Source: Clostridia bacterium
Lineage (GTDB): Bacteria; Bacillota; Clostridia; Christensenellales; Aristaeellaceae
DNA length: 6,882 bases
Assembly (NCBI GenBank): GCA_900754755.1
Contig: CAAEEC010000012.1
Location: 1-6,882, forward strand
Direction of reading: 5' to 3'
A program made the position numbers and the translations under genes. Of this stretch, positions 1 through 5,869 are shown piece by piece. Position 1 is the stretch's first letter, and each line of letters starts with the position of its first letter. Under the pieces are notes generated by a model. It was not told the DNA's origin. It did not search any database and worked only from the letters and a program-made list of their open reading frames with translations.

Positions 1-1150
1 TGCCAGCGATGGAATTTAGGAAGGATTCCTCTGGATAGGGGCCATAGCCCTCGGGGATCGCGACTTCCTCTCCTGCGTCAGGGCTTTTTTCCTCTGAGGC
101 TTCTGCTGGAGATTCTTCCGCCATCTCTGCGGTGGGTTTTTCCGCCGTTTCTTCTGTTTCATCTTCGCTGGCAACCAACGGCATAGCCGCCATTTGCTCT
201 TCTTCGGTGAGCGGACTTGGCGTCTGTCCTATTTCTTCTGTGGCATCAAGAGGAACCGCTAGCTCCTTCGCGCTTTCGATTTCCGCGGACTGCTCTGTGT
301 GCGCCGCATTGGTGGACGTTTCCTGCAAGGCGGCTCGTTCGACATCTGTAAGCGGAACGGCCAATGTGCGCACCTCAATGCGCACTGCGTCGGAAGCGTC
401 GGCTTGTGCTTGGCGCGCCTTTTGCTCACAGGTTTCCGAACAATTATACGGCCCCGCGCTCGCGGATGGCGTGCTTTTTGCACTCTCTGCGGCGCTTTCT
501 GGCGAACTTTCTTCCGCTACCGGCTCGGGCGCTTGTTCCGCTTGCGCTTCCCCTTCAAGCGATGTCGTTGTTTCTGGCGATACCATTCCATTCTCTTCCG
601 CCTCTTCCGAGGTTTCCTGCGTTTCTTCTTGTGCTTCTGGCGCAACGGATGGGACTTGCTCCATTTCTTTTGCTTCCGCGCTGCCTGCGTCCGGAATGGG
701 TTGCGGAGCGGAAAGTTGCTCGCCTTCTGACGCTTGGCGCTCGGTAGCGTACAAACGCGTTATCGCATCGCGCAACTGCATCCAATCGATTTCGCACGAG
801 CCGTTCAAATTGCCCGTGAGAACAATGCGCACTTCTGGCGGAGCAACGAGTGCGACAGCGACGAGCGGGCATTCATCCAAGTCGTTGCCGAGAATATTTC
901 GCGGATCAAAAGTCGCGTTTAGGCCCGCTTGGCCACGTCCATCGCGCCCCAAAGCGCCAAGGTCTTCCGCCGCATATGTACCCGGCTTGCGCGCCAGAAT
1001 GGCGGCGTGCAGTTCGCCGCCAGACGGCGCGGTGATGCTGAATTGCATGTTGCCTCGCAGCGTTCGCCGTTCTAGGCGCACATGCCCAGAATAGCCCTTT
1101 TCCAGCGCGCGCAGCATAATCAACGCGCGGCGGTAATCATTTCGAATCAT
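1..1150 (-). CDS. Hypothetical protein: folded N-terminal domain plus long Glu/Ala-rich tail (C-terminus outside window)
   Basis: Function not recognised. The reverse-strand frame is open from the ATG at 1150 to the window edge, giving at least 383 codons. The start has a purine-rich site (AAGGGGGGAG, 1154-1163) just upstream. Residues 1-136 look folded: a basic start (MIRNDYRRALIMLRALEKGY), then alternating strand-like stretches, a Gly-rich RDGRGQAGL segment and a closing NGSCEIDWMQLRDAI segment. From about residue 140 the protein is low-complexity, dominated by Glu, Ala, Ser and Pro, and probably disordered. It is interrupted by one isolated YNCSETC motif (Cys237 and Cys241, CX3C). No signal peptide or membrane segment is visible. 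The gene overlaps the preceding one by 14 bases, so the two are almost certainly co-transcribed and may be translationally coupled. The Ser/Ala-rich open frame on the opposite strand is a shadow of this biased composition. High confidence that the gene is real; none about its role. Confidence 0.85.
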   Translation of the reverse strand, partial: MIRNDYRRALIMLRALEKGYSGHVRLERRTLRGNMQFSITAPSGGELHAAILARKPGTYAAEDLGALGRDGRGQAGLNATFDPRNILGNDLDECPLVAVALVAPPEVRIVLTGNLNGSCEIDWMQLRDAITRLYATERQASEGEQLSAPQPIPDAGSAEAKEMEQVPSVAPEAQEETQETSEEAEENGMVSPETTTSLEGEAQAEQAPEPVAEESSPESAAESAKSTPSASAGPYNCSETCEQKARQAQADASDAVRIEVRTLAVPLTDVERAALQETSTNAAHTEQSAEIESAKELAVPLDATEEIGQTPSPLTEEEQMAAMPLVASEDETEETAEKPTAEMAEESPAEASEEKSPDAGEEVAIPEGYGPYPEESFLNSIAG

Positions 1151-1673
1151 ACGCTCCCCCCTTTACTTTATCATATGTGACCGCGGGTTCAAGATGACGC
1201 TGCGTAAAGCGATCGTGCTTTTTCATTAGGTCGCGATAAATGGAGCCACTTTTCACTACGGGCGTGGGCAATTGGGGCGGAATCTGCGGTGGAATCTGCA
1301 TCGCTGGCAGGGACGCTTGCTGTGGCACGGTTTGCGGCGCGGCTGCCTGCTGTGGTATAGATTGCGGCGCCATCACCATGGTCGGTTGCCCTGCCGGATT
1401 TCCCGGCGGCGCAACAGAGGGCTGCGCTACTGCGCCCCAAGACATGGGTACGGCGGCTTGTTGCACTGCCGTTTGCTGTGCCATATTGAGACTACTATGT
1501 ATAGAGTTTGCGGCAACATATTGCATTTGTGTGGCAGCTTGTGATGGGGCTTTTCCCATAAACGTAGCTCCGGCAATCCAGGGCGTAGACGTCGCGCTAA
1601 CGACATTTGAAGCCTTGCGCGTCAGTGCCTGGCGCAATTGCGCGCTTTGCAGCAGGTTTTTGATGGAATACAT
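1137..1673 (-). CDS. Hypothetical Pro/Gln/Ala-rich protein, 178 residues
   Basis: Function not recognised. The frame is open further upstream, but the start is set at 1673 because AGGAGG (1680-1685) lies 6 bases before that ATG and the upstream extension runs back into the divergent promoter. The protein has three parts. Residues 1-25 are a basic, helix-prone head (MYSIKNLLQSAQLRQALTRK). Residues about 45-140 are a low-complexity middle rich in Gln, Ala and Pro with short internal repeats ([ST][IV]PQQA twice, IPPQ twice). Residues about 143-161 are a compact charged tail, SIYRDLMKKHDRFTQRHL. The two conserved-looking ends joined by a flexible linker suggest a tether or scaffold; this is inference only. 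No signal peptide or membrane segment is seen. It is the first gene of a leftward pair; its last 14 bases overlap the start of the next gene, whose ribosome binding site lies inside this coding region. Confidence 0.8.
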   Translation of the reverse strand: MYSIKNLLQSAQLRQALTRKASNVVSATSTPWIAGATFMGKAPSQAATQMQYVAANSIHSSLNMAQQTAVQQAAVPMSWGAVAQPSVAPPGNPAGQPTMVMAPQSIPQQAAAPQTVPQQASLPAMQIPPQIPPQLPTPVVKSGSIYRDLMKKHDRFTQRHLEPAVTYDKVKGGAYDSK

Positions 1674-1752
1674 GCTCTCCCTCCTCACGGAATTCTCCTT
1701 CCATACAGCCATATGCCAGAACGTGAAATTTTGCGAATTGATGACAAAAGAC

Positions 1753-1780
1753 TTGCAATTCTGCGAATGTGTGGTATAAT
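1753..1780 (+). promoter_or_regulatory. Promoter of the acidic membrane protein gene
   Basis: A sigma-A type promoter: -35 TTGCAA at 1753-1758, a 16-base spacer, and a perfect -10 TATAAT at 1775-1780 preceded by TGG (1772-1774), which makes it an extended -10. The transcript should start near 1787. That rules out in-frame ATGs further upstream and supports the start at 1821. No equally good promoter was found for the leftward pair starting at 1673, although it must begin within the same 147-base gap. Confidence 0.75.
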
Positions 1781-1820
1781 GATTCTGAAATTCATAGGAA
1801 TACGAAGGACGGTCGTTGCT

Positions 1821-3551
1821 ATGGCAAGCAATACGCGCGATGAACCGCGCATGGATTATTATGAATTCAAGCGCAAGCACGATGAATGGTTGGAAACCTT
1901 CGCTGACGTGCGCCGCAACGTGGAAGACAGCCACCAAAGGCCAGCCCCCGTACCCTCGCGGCAACCGCCGCCAGAAGATGCGAAGGTGGATTCCCCTCTG
2001 GAAGACGCTGCAACGGAGGGATATCTTGCGCCTGAAGCGCCTGCCCCGGCCTCAGAAAGCGATACGGATGCGTCGCCGTCTGATGGGGAAAGCGCGCCGG
2101 ACGCAAGCGGCGATACCGCTGAGCCAGCCTCTAAGCCCGCTTCCCCAGAAATTCCCGAGATTTTTATGGGAGAAGAAAAGGCGCTGTTCAACACGGCGCC
2201 CATCGAAAAAGCTGGCGAAGAATTTTTAACAGAGGAAGAGTTGGCGGCCGACGACCGCGAACCCAATCCTTTCGATTCGCTTTTTCGGGCTGTTGGACTG
2301 GTGAAGGAAAAACTTTCCCTCCTCCGCCGCAATCGCCGCCATCCAGAGGAAAGCGAGAGCGAAGACGAAGAATGGATGGAAGATTCGGAGCAAGACGAAA
2401 CGTTTCCCCCGCGCAATGCGACGGCCCGGCTCCAGGCCAAGGATATTTCCCAGGCGCTCAACGCCTCTTCCGCTTCTATATCGCAAACCCAAAAGCTTCG
2501 CATGCGATACGGCAGGCCGGAAACAGAGCCAGAGACGCCGCAGGATATCCCCAATAACGCAGAAAATGCCGCAAAATTTGAGGGAGGTCATAGTATGCCT
2601 GAGCAAAATTCCAAAAGCCCTGCCGAGTTGTCCCAGCTGTTGGCTGAAGGAATGTCGAGCCCTACTTTGTCCCGGCGCGAGCGCCGCATGATTGAGCAAA
2701 AAAACGATTCTGAGGAATCGCCTACGCAGGTGTACCGGCCCGTTCGGGAAGCGTCTTCTGCTGCCGCTCGCACCGACCGCTATGAAGACGAGGACGAAGA
2801 AGAAATTTTGCCTCGCAAGCAAAAGCTGGCCAAAAAGGAAAAGGCCGTCAAAGGCAAAAAGGCGGTCGAAGACGATTTTGATGATTTTGACGATTTCGAT
2901 AACTTCGACGATTTTGACGATGAGCCGGAGGAAAAAGCACCCGCCAAGCGTGGCAAAGGAGGAAAAAAGACGCCTGCCCGCGATTATGACGAGGAAGACG
3001 ATGAGGATGAGGCGTTTGACGGCGAGGAAGACGACTACGACGACGAGGACTATGACGAGGACTATGACGACGACGATGACGATGATGAGCCGTCCATTGG
3101 GAAACGCATTTTGAATATCATAAAAGGCGTTTTGATCGTCGTTCTCGTGCTGGCACTGCTCTTTGTCGCACTGCGCATGTTGGAAGGCCAAGGAATTATC
3201 CGCCTCACTGGTTTGCGCGGCGTGATCAACAGCATATCGCCCGAGTTTGCCGAATGGCTCCTGCCTGAACCAGAAGCGACGCCAGCGGATGACGGCCTAC
3301 CTTCGCTGGATAACGATGGGTTCGACGATTCCTTTACGGATGCGGACGCCAATTTTGGACCGGTGGATGAAAACGCCACCACCAATACGGATGGCTTGAA
3401 TGCCGGAAGCGGCGATTCCCTCTTCCCCACGGCCACACCGACGACGGCCCCCACGGCCGCACCGACGGCTACGCCCACCGCCGCGCCCACGCAGGTTCCT
3501 TTTGATGATTCGCAGTTGGGAGCGGAAGACATTTTCAACGTGCTTCCATAA
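1821..3551 (+). CDS. Hypothetical highly acidic single-pass membrane protein with Thr/Pro-rich C-terminus, 576 residues
   Basis: Function not recognised. The start at 1821 follows the mapped promoter, with a moderate ribosome binding site (GAAGGAC, 1804-1810). The long N-terminal part (residues 1 to about 429) is low-complexity and strongly acidic: a short helical head (DYYEFKRKHDEWLETFADVRR), an ESESEDEEW segment at 176-194, a Lys-rich patch, a DDF repeat at 351-367 and a 37-residue Asp/Glu/Tyr run at about 388-424. A single hydrophobic segment at about 430-454 (start IGKRILNIIKGVLIVV) is the membrane anchor. Basic residues just before it and the lack of a signal peptide suggest that the acidic part is cytoplasmic and the last 120 residues lie outside. 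That outer part ends in a T-x-x-P repeat linker and a short FDDSQLGAEDIFNVLP tail. An internal in-frame start at residue 259 may give a second product. The gene is monocistronic and ends at a strong terminator. No enzymatic domain is apparent. Confidence 0.85.
   Translation: MASNTRDEPRMDYYEFKRKHDEWLETFADVRRNVEDSHQRPAPVPSRQPPPEDAKVDSPLEDAATEGYLAPEAPAPASESDTDASPSDGESAPDASGDTAEPASKPASPEIPEIFMGEEKALFNTAPIEKAGEEFLTEEELAADDREPNPFDSLFRAVGLVKEKLSLLRRNRRHPEESESEDEEWMEDSEQDETFPPRNATARLQAKDISQALNASSASISQTQKLRMRYGRPETEPETPQDIPNNAENAAKFEGGHSMPEQNSKSPAELSQLLAEGMSSPTLSRRERRMIEQKNDSEESPTQVYRPVREASSAAARTDRYEDEDEEEILPRKQKLAKKEKAVKGKKAVEDDFDDFDDFDNFDDFDDEPEEKAPAKRGKGGKKTPARDYDEEDDEDEAFDGEEDDYDDEDYDEDYDDDDDDDEPSIGKRILNIIKGVLIVVLVLALLFVALRMLEGQGIIRLTGLRGVINSISPEFAEWLLPEPEATPADDGLPSLDNDGFDDSFTDADANFGPVDENATTNTDGLNAGSGDSLFPTATPTTAPTAAPTATPTAAPTQVPFDDSQLGAEDIFNVLP
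2582..2597 (+). promoter_or_regulatory. Strong internal ribosome binding site and in-frame ATG
   Basis: GGGAGGT (2582-2588) sits 6 bases before an ATG at 2595 that is in the same frame as the surrounding gene. It is clearly a better ribosome binding site than the one at the annotated start. Translation from here would give 318 residues beginning MPEQNSKSPAELSQLLAEGM and keeping the acidic runs, membrane segment and outer tail. Either the gene makes a long and a short form, or two genes have become joined by loss of a stop codon. Confidence 0.6.
2871..2921 (+). repeat. 9-base tandem repeat encoding Asp-Asp-Phe
   Basis: Five consecutive copies of a GAY-RAY-TTY unit (2871-2915), followed by a degenerate sixth, encode DDF-DDF-DDF-DNF-DDF-DDE. 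The third-position differences between copies show that the repeat is kept at protein level and is not a very recent expansion. It lies within the acidic membrane protein gene, residues 351-367. Confidence 0.85.
3429..3500 (+). repeat. 12-base tandem repeat encoding Thr-x-x-Pro
   Basis: Five copies of a four-codon unit encode TATP, TTAP, TAAP, TATP and TAAP, followed by a variant TQVP. This is a typical extended Thr/Pro spacer, as seen in cell-wall-spanning parts of Gram-positive surface proteins, and it lies on the predicted outer side of the membrane segment. No LPxTG sorting motif follows it. Confidence 0.8.
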
Positions 3552-3571
3552 AAGAAATCTCCAGGAACGCC

Positions 3572-3608
3572 GAACGCCCGGCCGGTATGACGGCTGGGCG
3601 TTCTTTTT
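3572..3608 (+). terminator. Intrinsic terminator of the acidic membrane protein gene
   Basis: A 13-base-pair hairpin has arms at 3572-3584 and 3591-3603, with one G-T pair (3580 with 3595) and a 6-base loop. It is followed directly by TTTTT (3604-3608). It starts 20 bases after the stop codon at 3551. The reverse strand has no T-run after this hairpin, so it should act rightward only. Confidence 0.9.
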
Positions 3609-3625
3609 GGCGAGCCAAAGCAAAG

Positions 3626-3664
3626 AAAGCCCGCGCAGGATGCCATTTCCCGCGCGGGCTTTTT
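3626..3664. terminator. Intrinsic terminator of the oxidoreductase operon, probably bidirectional
   Basis: The arms AGCCCGCGC (3628-3636) and GCGCGGGCT (3652-3660) form a 9-base-pair GC-rich stem with a 15-base loop. Leftward, the stem is followed by the T-rich tract TTTCTTTGCTTT, and it lies 12 bases beyond the stop of the leftward oxidoreductase gene (3672). Rightward, it is followed by TTTT and may back up the first terminator. Confidence 0.8.
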
Positions 3665-3671
3665 GCGCCAT

Positions 3672-4652
3672 CTAAAATTCCACTTCGCGCTTTTCCCTAT
3701 GTGCGATATAGGCTTTTTCCATCAATTCGGTGAGCTGCCGCCCTTCTTCCAGACCAAAGCGCACCGGCGCGCCATAGAGCACGCTATCGATCCACTGGCG
3801 AATGGGATGCGGAAGCGCCTCCGGCAGCTTGGGCACAATCCAACCGCCATCCACCAAATCGCGGGTCTTTTCCGTCATCATACGAATGTTTTTGTCCACT
3901 GCCAAAATCACACCCTTGGTGCCATACACCTCAAAGATTTGCGGCGTCATGGGTGAAACCAGACTGGTTTCGGAGATGGCGATGGCTTTGTTGGCGAATT
4001 CAATGGTGGACACAGAATTGTCCTCTACAGGATGGCCAGTGCGGTCGTTGAACATGGACTGAATGCGCTTGGGCGCGCCCAGCATCCAGCGCGCGAGGTA
4101 CATCGGATGCGCGCCCAAATCCATCATTGCGCCGCCGCCCGTGGTTTCCGGATCGTACCAGTAGTCCGGCAGCCAGCCGCGCAGAGCGCCATCGTGGCAA
4201 TTGCGCACGCGCAGCAGCGTAATATCGCCCAACATACCGCTTTCAATGGCGTTTTTGATAAAGAGATTGCGGCTTTCGCAGCGCTGCGGGAAAGAAATGG
4301 TGAAAATCACGCCGTTTTCCTTCACGGCCCGAATCACTTCATCGCAATCCGCCGTGGTAAGGCACATGCATTTTTCCGTAAAAATGTGCTTTTTGGCCTG
4401 CGCCGCCCGCACCATCAAATCCTTGTGCATGTTGGTGGGTGAATCGATGAGTACCGCGTCCACATCGCTGCGCGCGAGCAGCGCGCCATAATCCGCCACG
4501 AACGGAACGCCCAGTTCTTGCGCCCAAGCTTGGCCGCGCTCGGGTTGCTCATCCCACACGCAGGTGATTTTGGCGTCTTTTGCTTCCTGGATCATCTTCG
4601 CGTAGCCCGCCGCATGCACGTGCCAGCGACTGATCATCGCAACATTCAACAT
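3672..4652 (-). CDS. Gfo/Idh/MocA family oxidoreductase, divergent type, 326 residues
   Basis: A predicted NAD(P)-dependent cytoplasmic dehydrogenase of the Gfo/Idh/MocA family, which usually oxidises or reduces sugars, polyols or inositols. Residues 1-120 form the Rossmann domain and about 125-326 the C-terminal domain. Family marks seen are a DxxPTxxH segment (D70-H76), the EK pair of the EKP motif (E93-K94), and GGGAMMDLGAHP, which supplies the catalytic-type D178 and H182. Oddities: the usual GxGxxG loop is replaced by ISRWHVHAAGYA (residues 7-18), and the EKP proline is Cys (C95). I recall similar RWHVHA starts in other family members from Bacillota, so this is probably a subfamily trait and not damage. 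The start has AAGGAGG (4661-4667) at 8 bases. That site overlaps the stop codon of the upstream oxidoreductase, pointing to coupled translation in one operon. The substrate cannot be read from the sequence. Confidence 0.93.
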   Translation of the reverse strand: MLNVAMISRWHVHAAGYAKMIQEAKDAKITCVWDEQPERGQAWAQELGVPFVADYGALLARSDVDAVLIDSPTNMHKDLMVRAAQAKKHIFTEKCMCLTTADCDEVIRAVKENGVIFTISFPQRCESRNLFIKNAIESGMLGDITLLRVRNCHDGALRGWLPDYWYDPETTGGGAMMDLGAHPMYLARWMLGAPKRIQSMFNDRTGHPVEDNSVSTIEFANKAIAISETSLVSPMTPQIFEVYGTKGVILAVDKNIRMMTEKTRDLVDGGWIVPKLPEALPHPIRQWIDSVLYGAPVRFGLEEGRQLTELMEKAYIAHREKREVEF

Positions 4653-4665
4653 GGCGTTGCCCTCC

Positions 4666-5757
4666 TTAGATTTCCGGAATTTCCACGCGCACTTCGCTCT
4701 TTGCCGCGCTGGAACGAATGATACCGTCGATAATCGCCTGGTTATAAATGATTTCCTGCCACGGAATCGGCGAAGGCCCGTTGTTCAAAATGGCGTTGCA
4801 GAAATCGCGGCACTTGAGGAAGAAGAAGCCCTTCTTATCGTCCTCCATCTTCTTGGGAATGTGGATTTCCACTTGATTATCGCCGATATCGCGGTACATG
4901 TAAACCTCGCCAATGCCGCCATCCCATGCGCCGCCCCAATTCAGGTGCGGGTTGGGAGACTTGACCTTGAGGCCGGCCTCGGTGCCCAGGAAGAGCATAT
5001 CGCCCATCGTGTCCATGTGCATGGCCCAGCTCATGCGGAAATCCAGCACCATGTCGTCCTCAAAGCGCACCAGCGCGCAGGAAAAATCGTCCACATCGAA
5101 CGGGCCTTTGTTATAATACTTGGGGTTTTTGCCAAAGAAATCCGAACTGTAGGCCGAAACCGTCACCGGGCGCTTATAGCCCACGGTGTTGAGCGCCATG
5201 TCCAGCGCATAGCAGCCAATATCCGCCAGGCAACCGACGCCCGCCAGCTTTTTGTCCACAAACGTGCCGCCAGGGATGCCGCGACGGCGACCGCCGCCGG
5301 TTTGCACATAATACACGCGGCCCAGTTCGCCAGAGCGCACCAGTTCTTTCACCATGCGCATATTCGCGCCATAGCGCGGCTGGAAACCAATCGTGAGGAT
5401 TTTGCCTGTCTTTTTCTGCGTGCGCGCCATTTCCACGGCCTGCTCCAGCGTTACGGACATGGGCTTTTCGCACAGCACATTGACGCCGGCTTCCATGGCC
5501 TCGCAGGCGCAAATATGGTGCGTAGTGTTATACGTACAAACAGAAACGCCGTCCAAATCCAGCTTCAAGAGTTCCGCGTTGTTTTCAAACGCGGGAACAT
5601 CGTTCAATTCGAATTCATCCAAAAATGCGCGCGCCTTGCCCGGCACGATGTCGCTCGCGCCAACGATTTCTACGTCGTCCATTTGCAAATAGCTGCGCAT
5701 GTGCGAATGCGCGATGCCGCCCGTGCCAATGATGCCGATGCGCAATTTTCTTTCCAT
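4666..5757 (-). CDS. Gfo/Idh/MocA family oxidoreductase, 363 residues
   Basis: A predicted NAD(P)-dependent sugar or polyol dehydrogenase. The N-terminal Rossmann domain starts with a classic GTGGIAHSH loop (G11 onward), an acidic end of the second strand (ASDI), and the EKP motif at residues 97-99 in VLCEKPMSV. The C-terminal domain carries ADIGCYALD, in which Tyr183 stands where many members have the catalytic His; this D-x-x-x-Y form is known in the glucose-fructose oxidoreductase branch. Length is normal for the family. An ATG at 5766 is also in frame, but the ribosome binding site (core GGAGG, 5768-5772) touches it with a 1-base gap and lies 10 bases from the ATG at 5757, so 5757 is preferred. 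It is the first gene of a two-gene operon; the second, 13 bases downstream, encodes a more divergent relative. Divergent transcription from an AraC regulator suggests substrate-induced control. The substrate is unknown. Confidence 0.95.
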   Translation of the reverse strand: MERKLRIGIIGTGGIAHSHMRSYLQMDDVEIVGASDIVPGKARAFLDEFELNDVPAFENNAELLKLDLDGVSVCTYNTTHHICACEAMEAGVNVLCEKPMSVTLEQAVEMARTQKKTGKILTIGFQPRYGANMRMVKELVRSGELGRVYYVQTGGGRRRGIPGGTFVDKKLAGVGCLADIGCYALDMALNTVGYKRPVTVSAYSSDFFGKNPKYYNKGPFDVDDFSCALVRFEDDMVLDFRMSWAMHMDTMGDMLFLGTEAGLKVKSPNPHLNWGGAWDGGIGEVYMYRDIGDNQVEIHIPKKMEDDKKGFFFLKCRDFCNAILNNGPSPIPWQEIIYNQAIIDGIIRSSAAKSEVRVEIPEI

Positions 5758-5789
5758 AGCCAACATACCTCCCCAAAGTTAATTTCTAT

Positions 5790-5807
5790 CACAACTATAG
5801 CACAACT
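5790..5807. repeat. Direct repeat CACAACT, candidate operator
   Basis: Two perfect 7-base copies (5790-5796 and 5801-5807) start 11 bases apart, so they lie on the same face of the helix. They overlap the -10 of the leftward operon and the -35 region of the rightward regulator gene. AraC-family proteins commonly bind direct repeats in such divergent regions, but their half-sites are usually about 21 bases apart, so assigning this to the adjacent regulator is tentative. Confidence 0.4.
5794..5802 (-). promoter_or_regulatory. Promoter of the oxidoreductase operon (extended -10)
   Basis: On the reverse strand TGC-TATAGT (5802 to 5794) is an extended -10 element. There is no good -35, as is usual for extended -10 or activator-dependent promoters. 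Transcription would start near 5787, giving a leader of about 30 bases with the ribosome binding site before 5757. Confidence 0.55.
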
Positions 5808-5818
5808 CTGGCCCGTAG

Positions 5819-5827
5819 TGATATAAT
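5819..5827 (+). promoter_or_regulatory. Promoter of the AraC-family regulator gene (extended -10)
   Basis: TGA-TATAAT (5819-5827) is an extended -10 with a perfect hexamer and no convincing -35. The transcript should begin near 5834, about 36 bases before the chosen start codon. It is back-to-back with the oxidoreductase promoter, so the two compete for or share the same upstream DNA. Confidence 0.6.
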
Positions 5828-5833
5828 ACCCTT

Positions 5834-5856
5834 GCGAAAAAATAGCATTTTTTTGC
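5834..5856 (+). repeat. A/T-rich inverted repeat in the regulator leader
   Basis: The arms 5834-5843 and 5847-5856 are complementary over 10 pairs (one G-T) around a 3-base AGC loop. The dyad starts at the predicted transcript start and ends one base before the ribosome binding site (5858-5863). It could be a weak leader hairpin or a DNA operator. Confidence 0.5.
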
Positions 5857-5869
5857 CGAGAGGATGAAT

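Noticed and set aside
132..1094. 320-codon rightward open frame rich in Ser, Ala and Cys
   Set aside because: It is the antisense of the Glu/Ala-rich leftward gene. It lacks a ribosome binding site and protein-like composition, while the opposite frame has a good start and a folded-looking domain.
1638..1820. Upstream extension of the acidic membrane protein to an ATG at 1638
   Set aside because: It would place the start before the TATAAT promoter at 1775-1780 and across the start of the divergent gene; 1821 is the first suitable ATG after the predicted transcript start.
1674..1964. N-terminal extension of the Pro/Gln-rich protein to an ATG at 1964
   Set aside because: The extension runs antisense through the divergent promoter and the start of the acidic protein gene. 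The ATG at 1673 has a strong ribosome binding site 6 bases upstream.
2226..3191. 321-codon leftward open frame rich in Val, Ile and Phe
   Set aside because: Its hydrophobic content is simply the antisense of Asp/Glu codon runs (GAC/GAT read as GTC/ATC). The rightward gene has a promoter, terminator and membrane segment.
3429..3500. Possible CRISPR or other DNA repeat array
   Set aside because: The period is 12 bases, in frame, with third-position variation and no spacers; it encodes a Thr/Pro linker.
4651..5826. 391-codon rightward open frame rich in His, Ala and Arg
   Set aside because: It is antisense to a clear Gfo/Idh/MocA oxidoreductase and has no family resemblance of its own.
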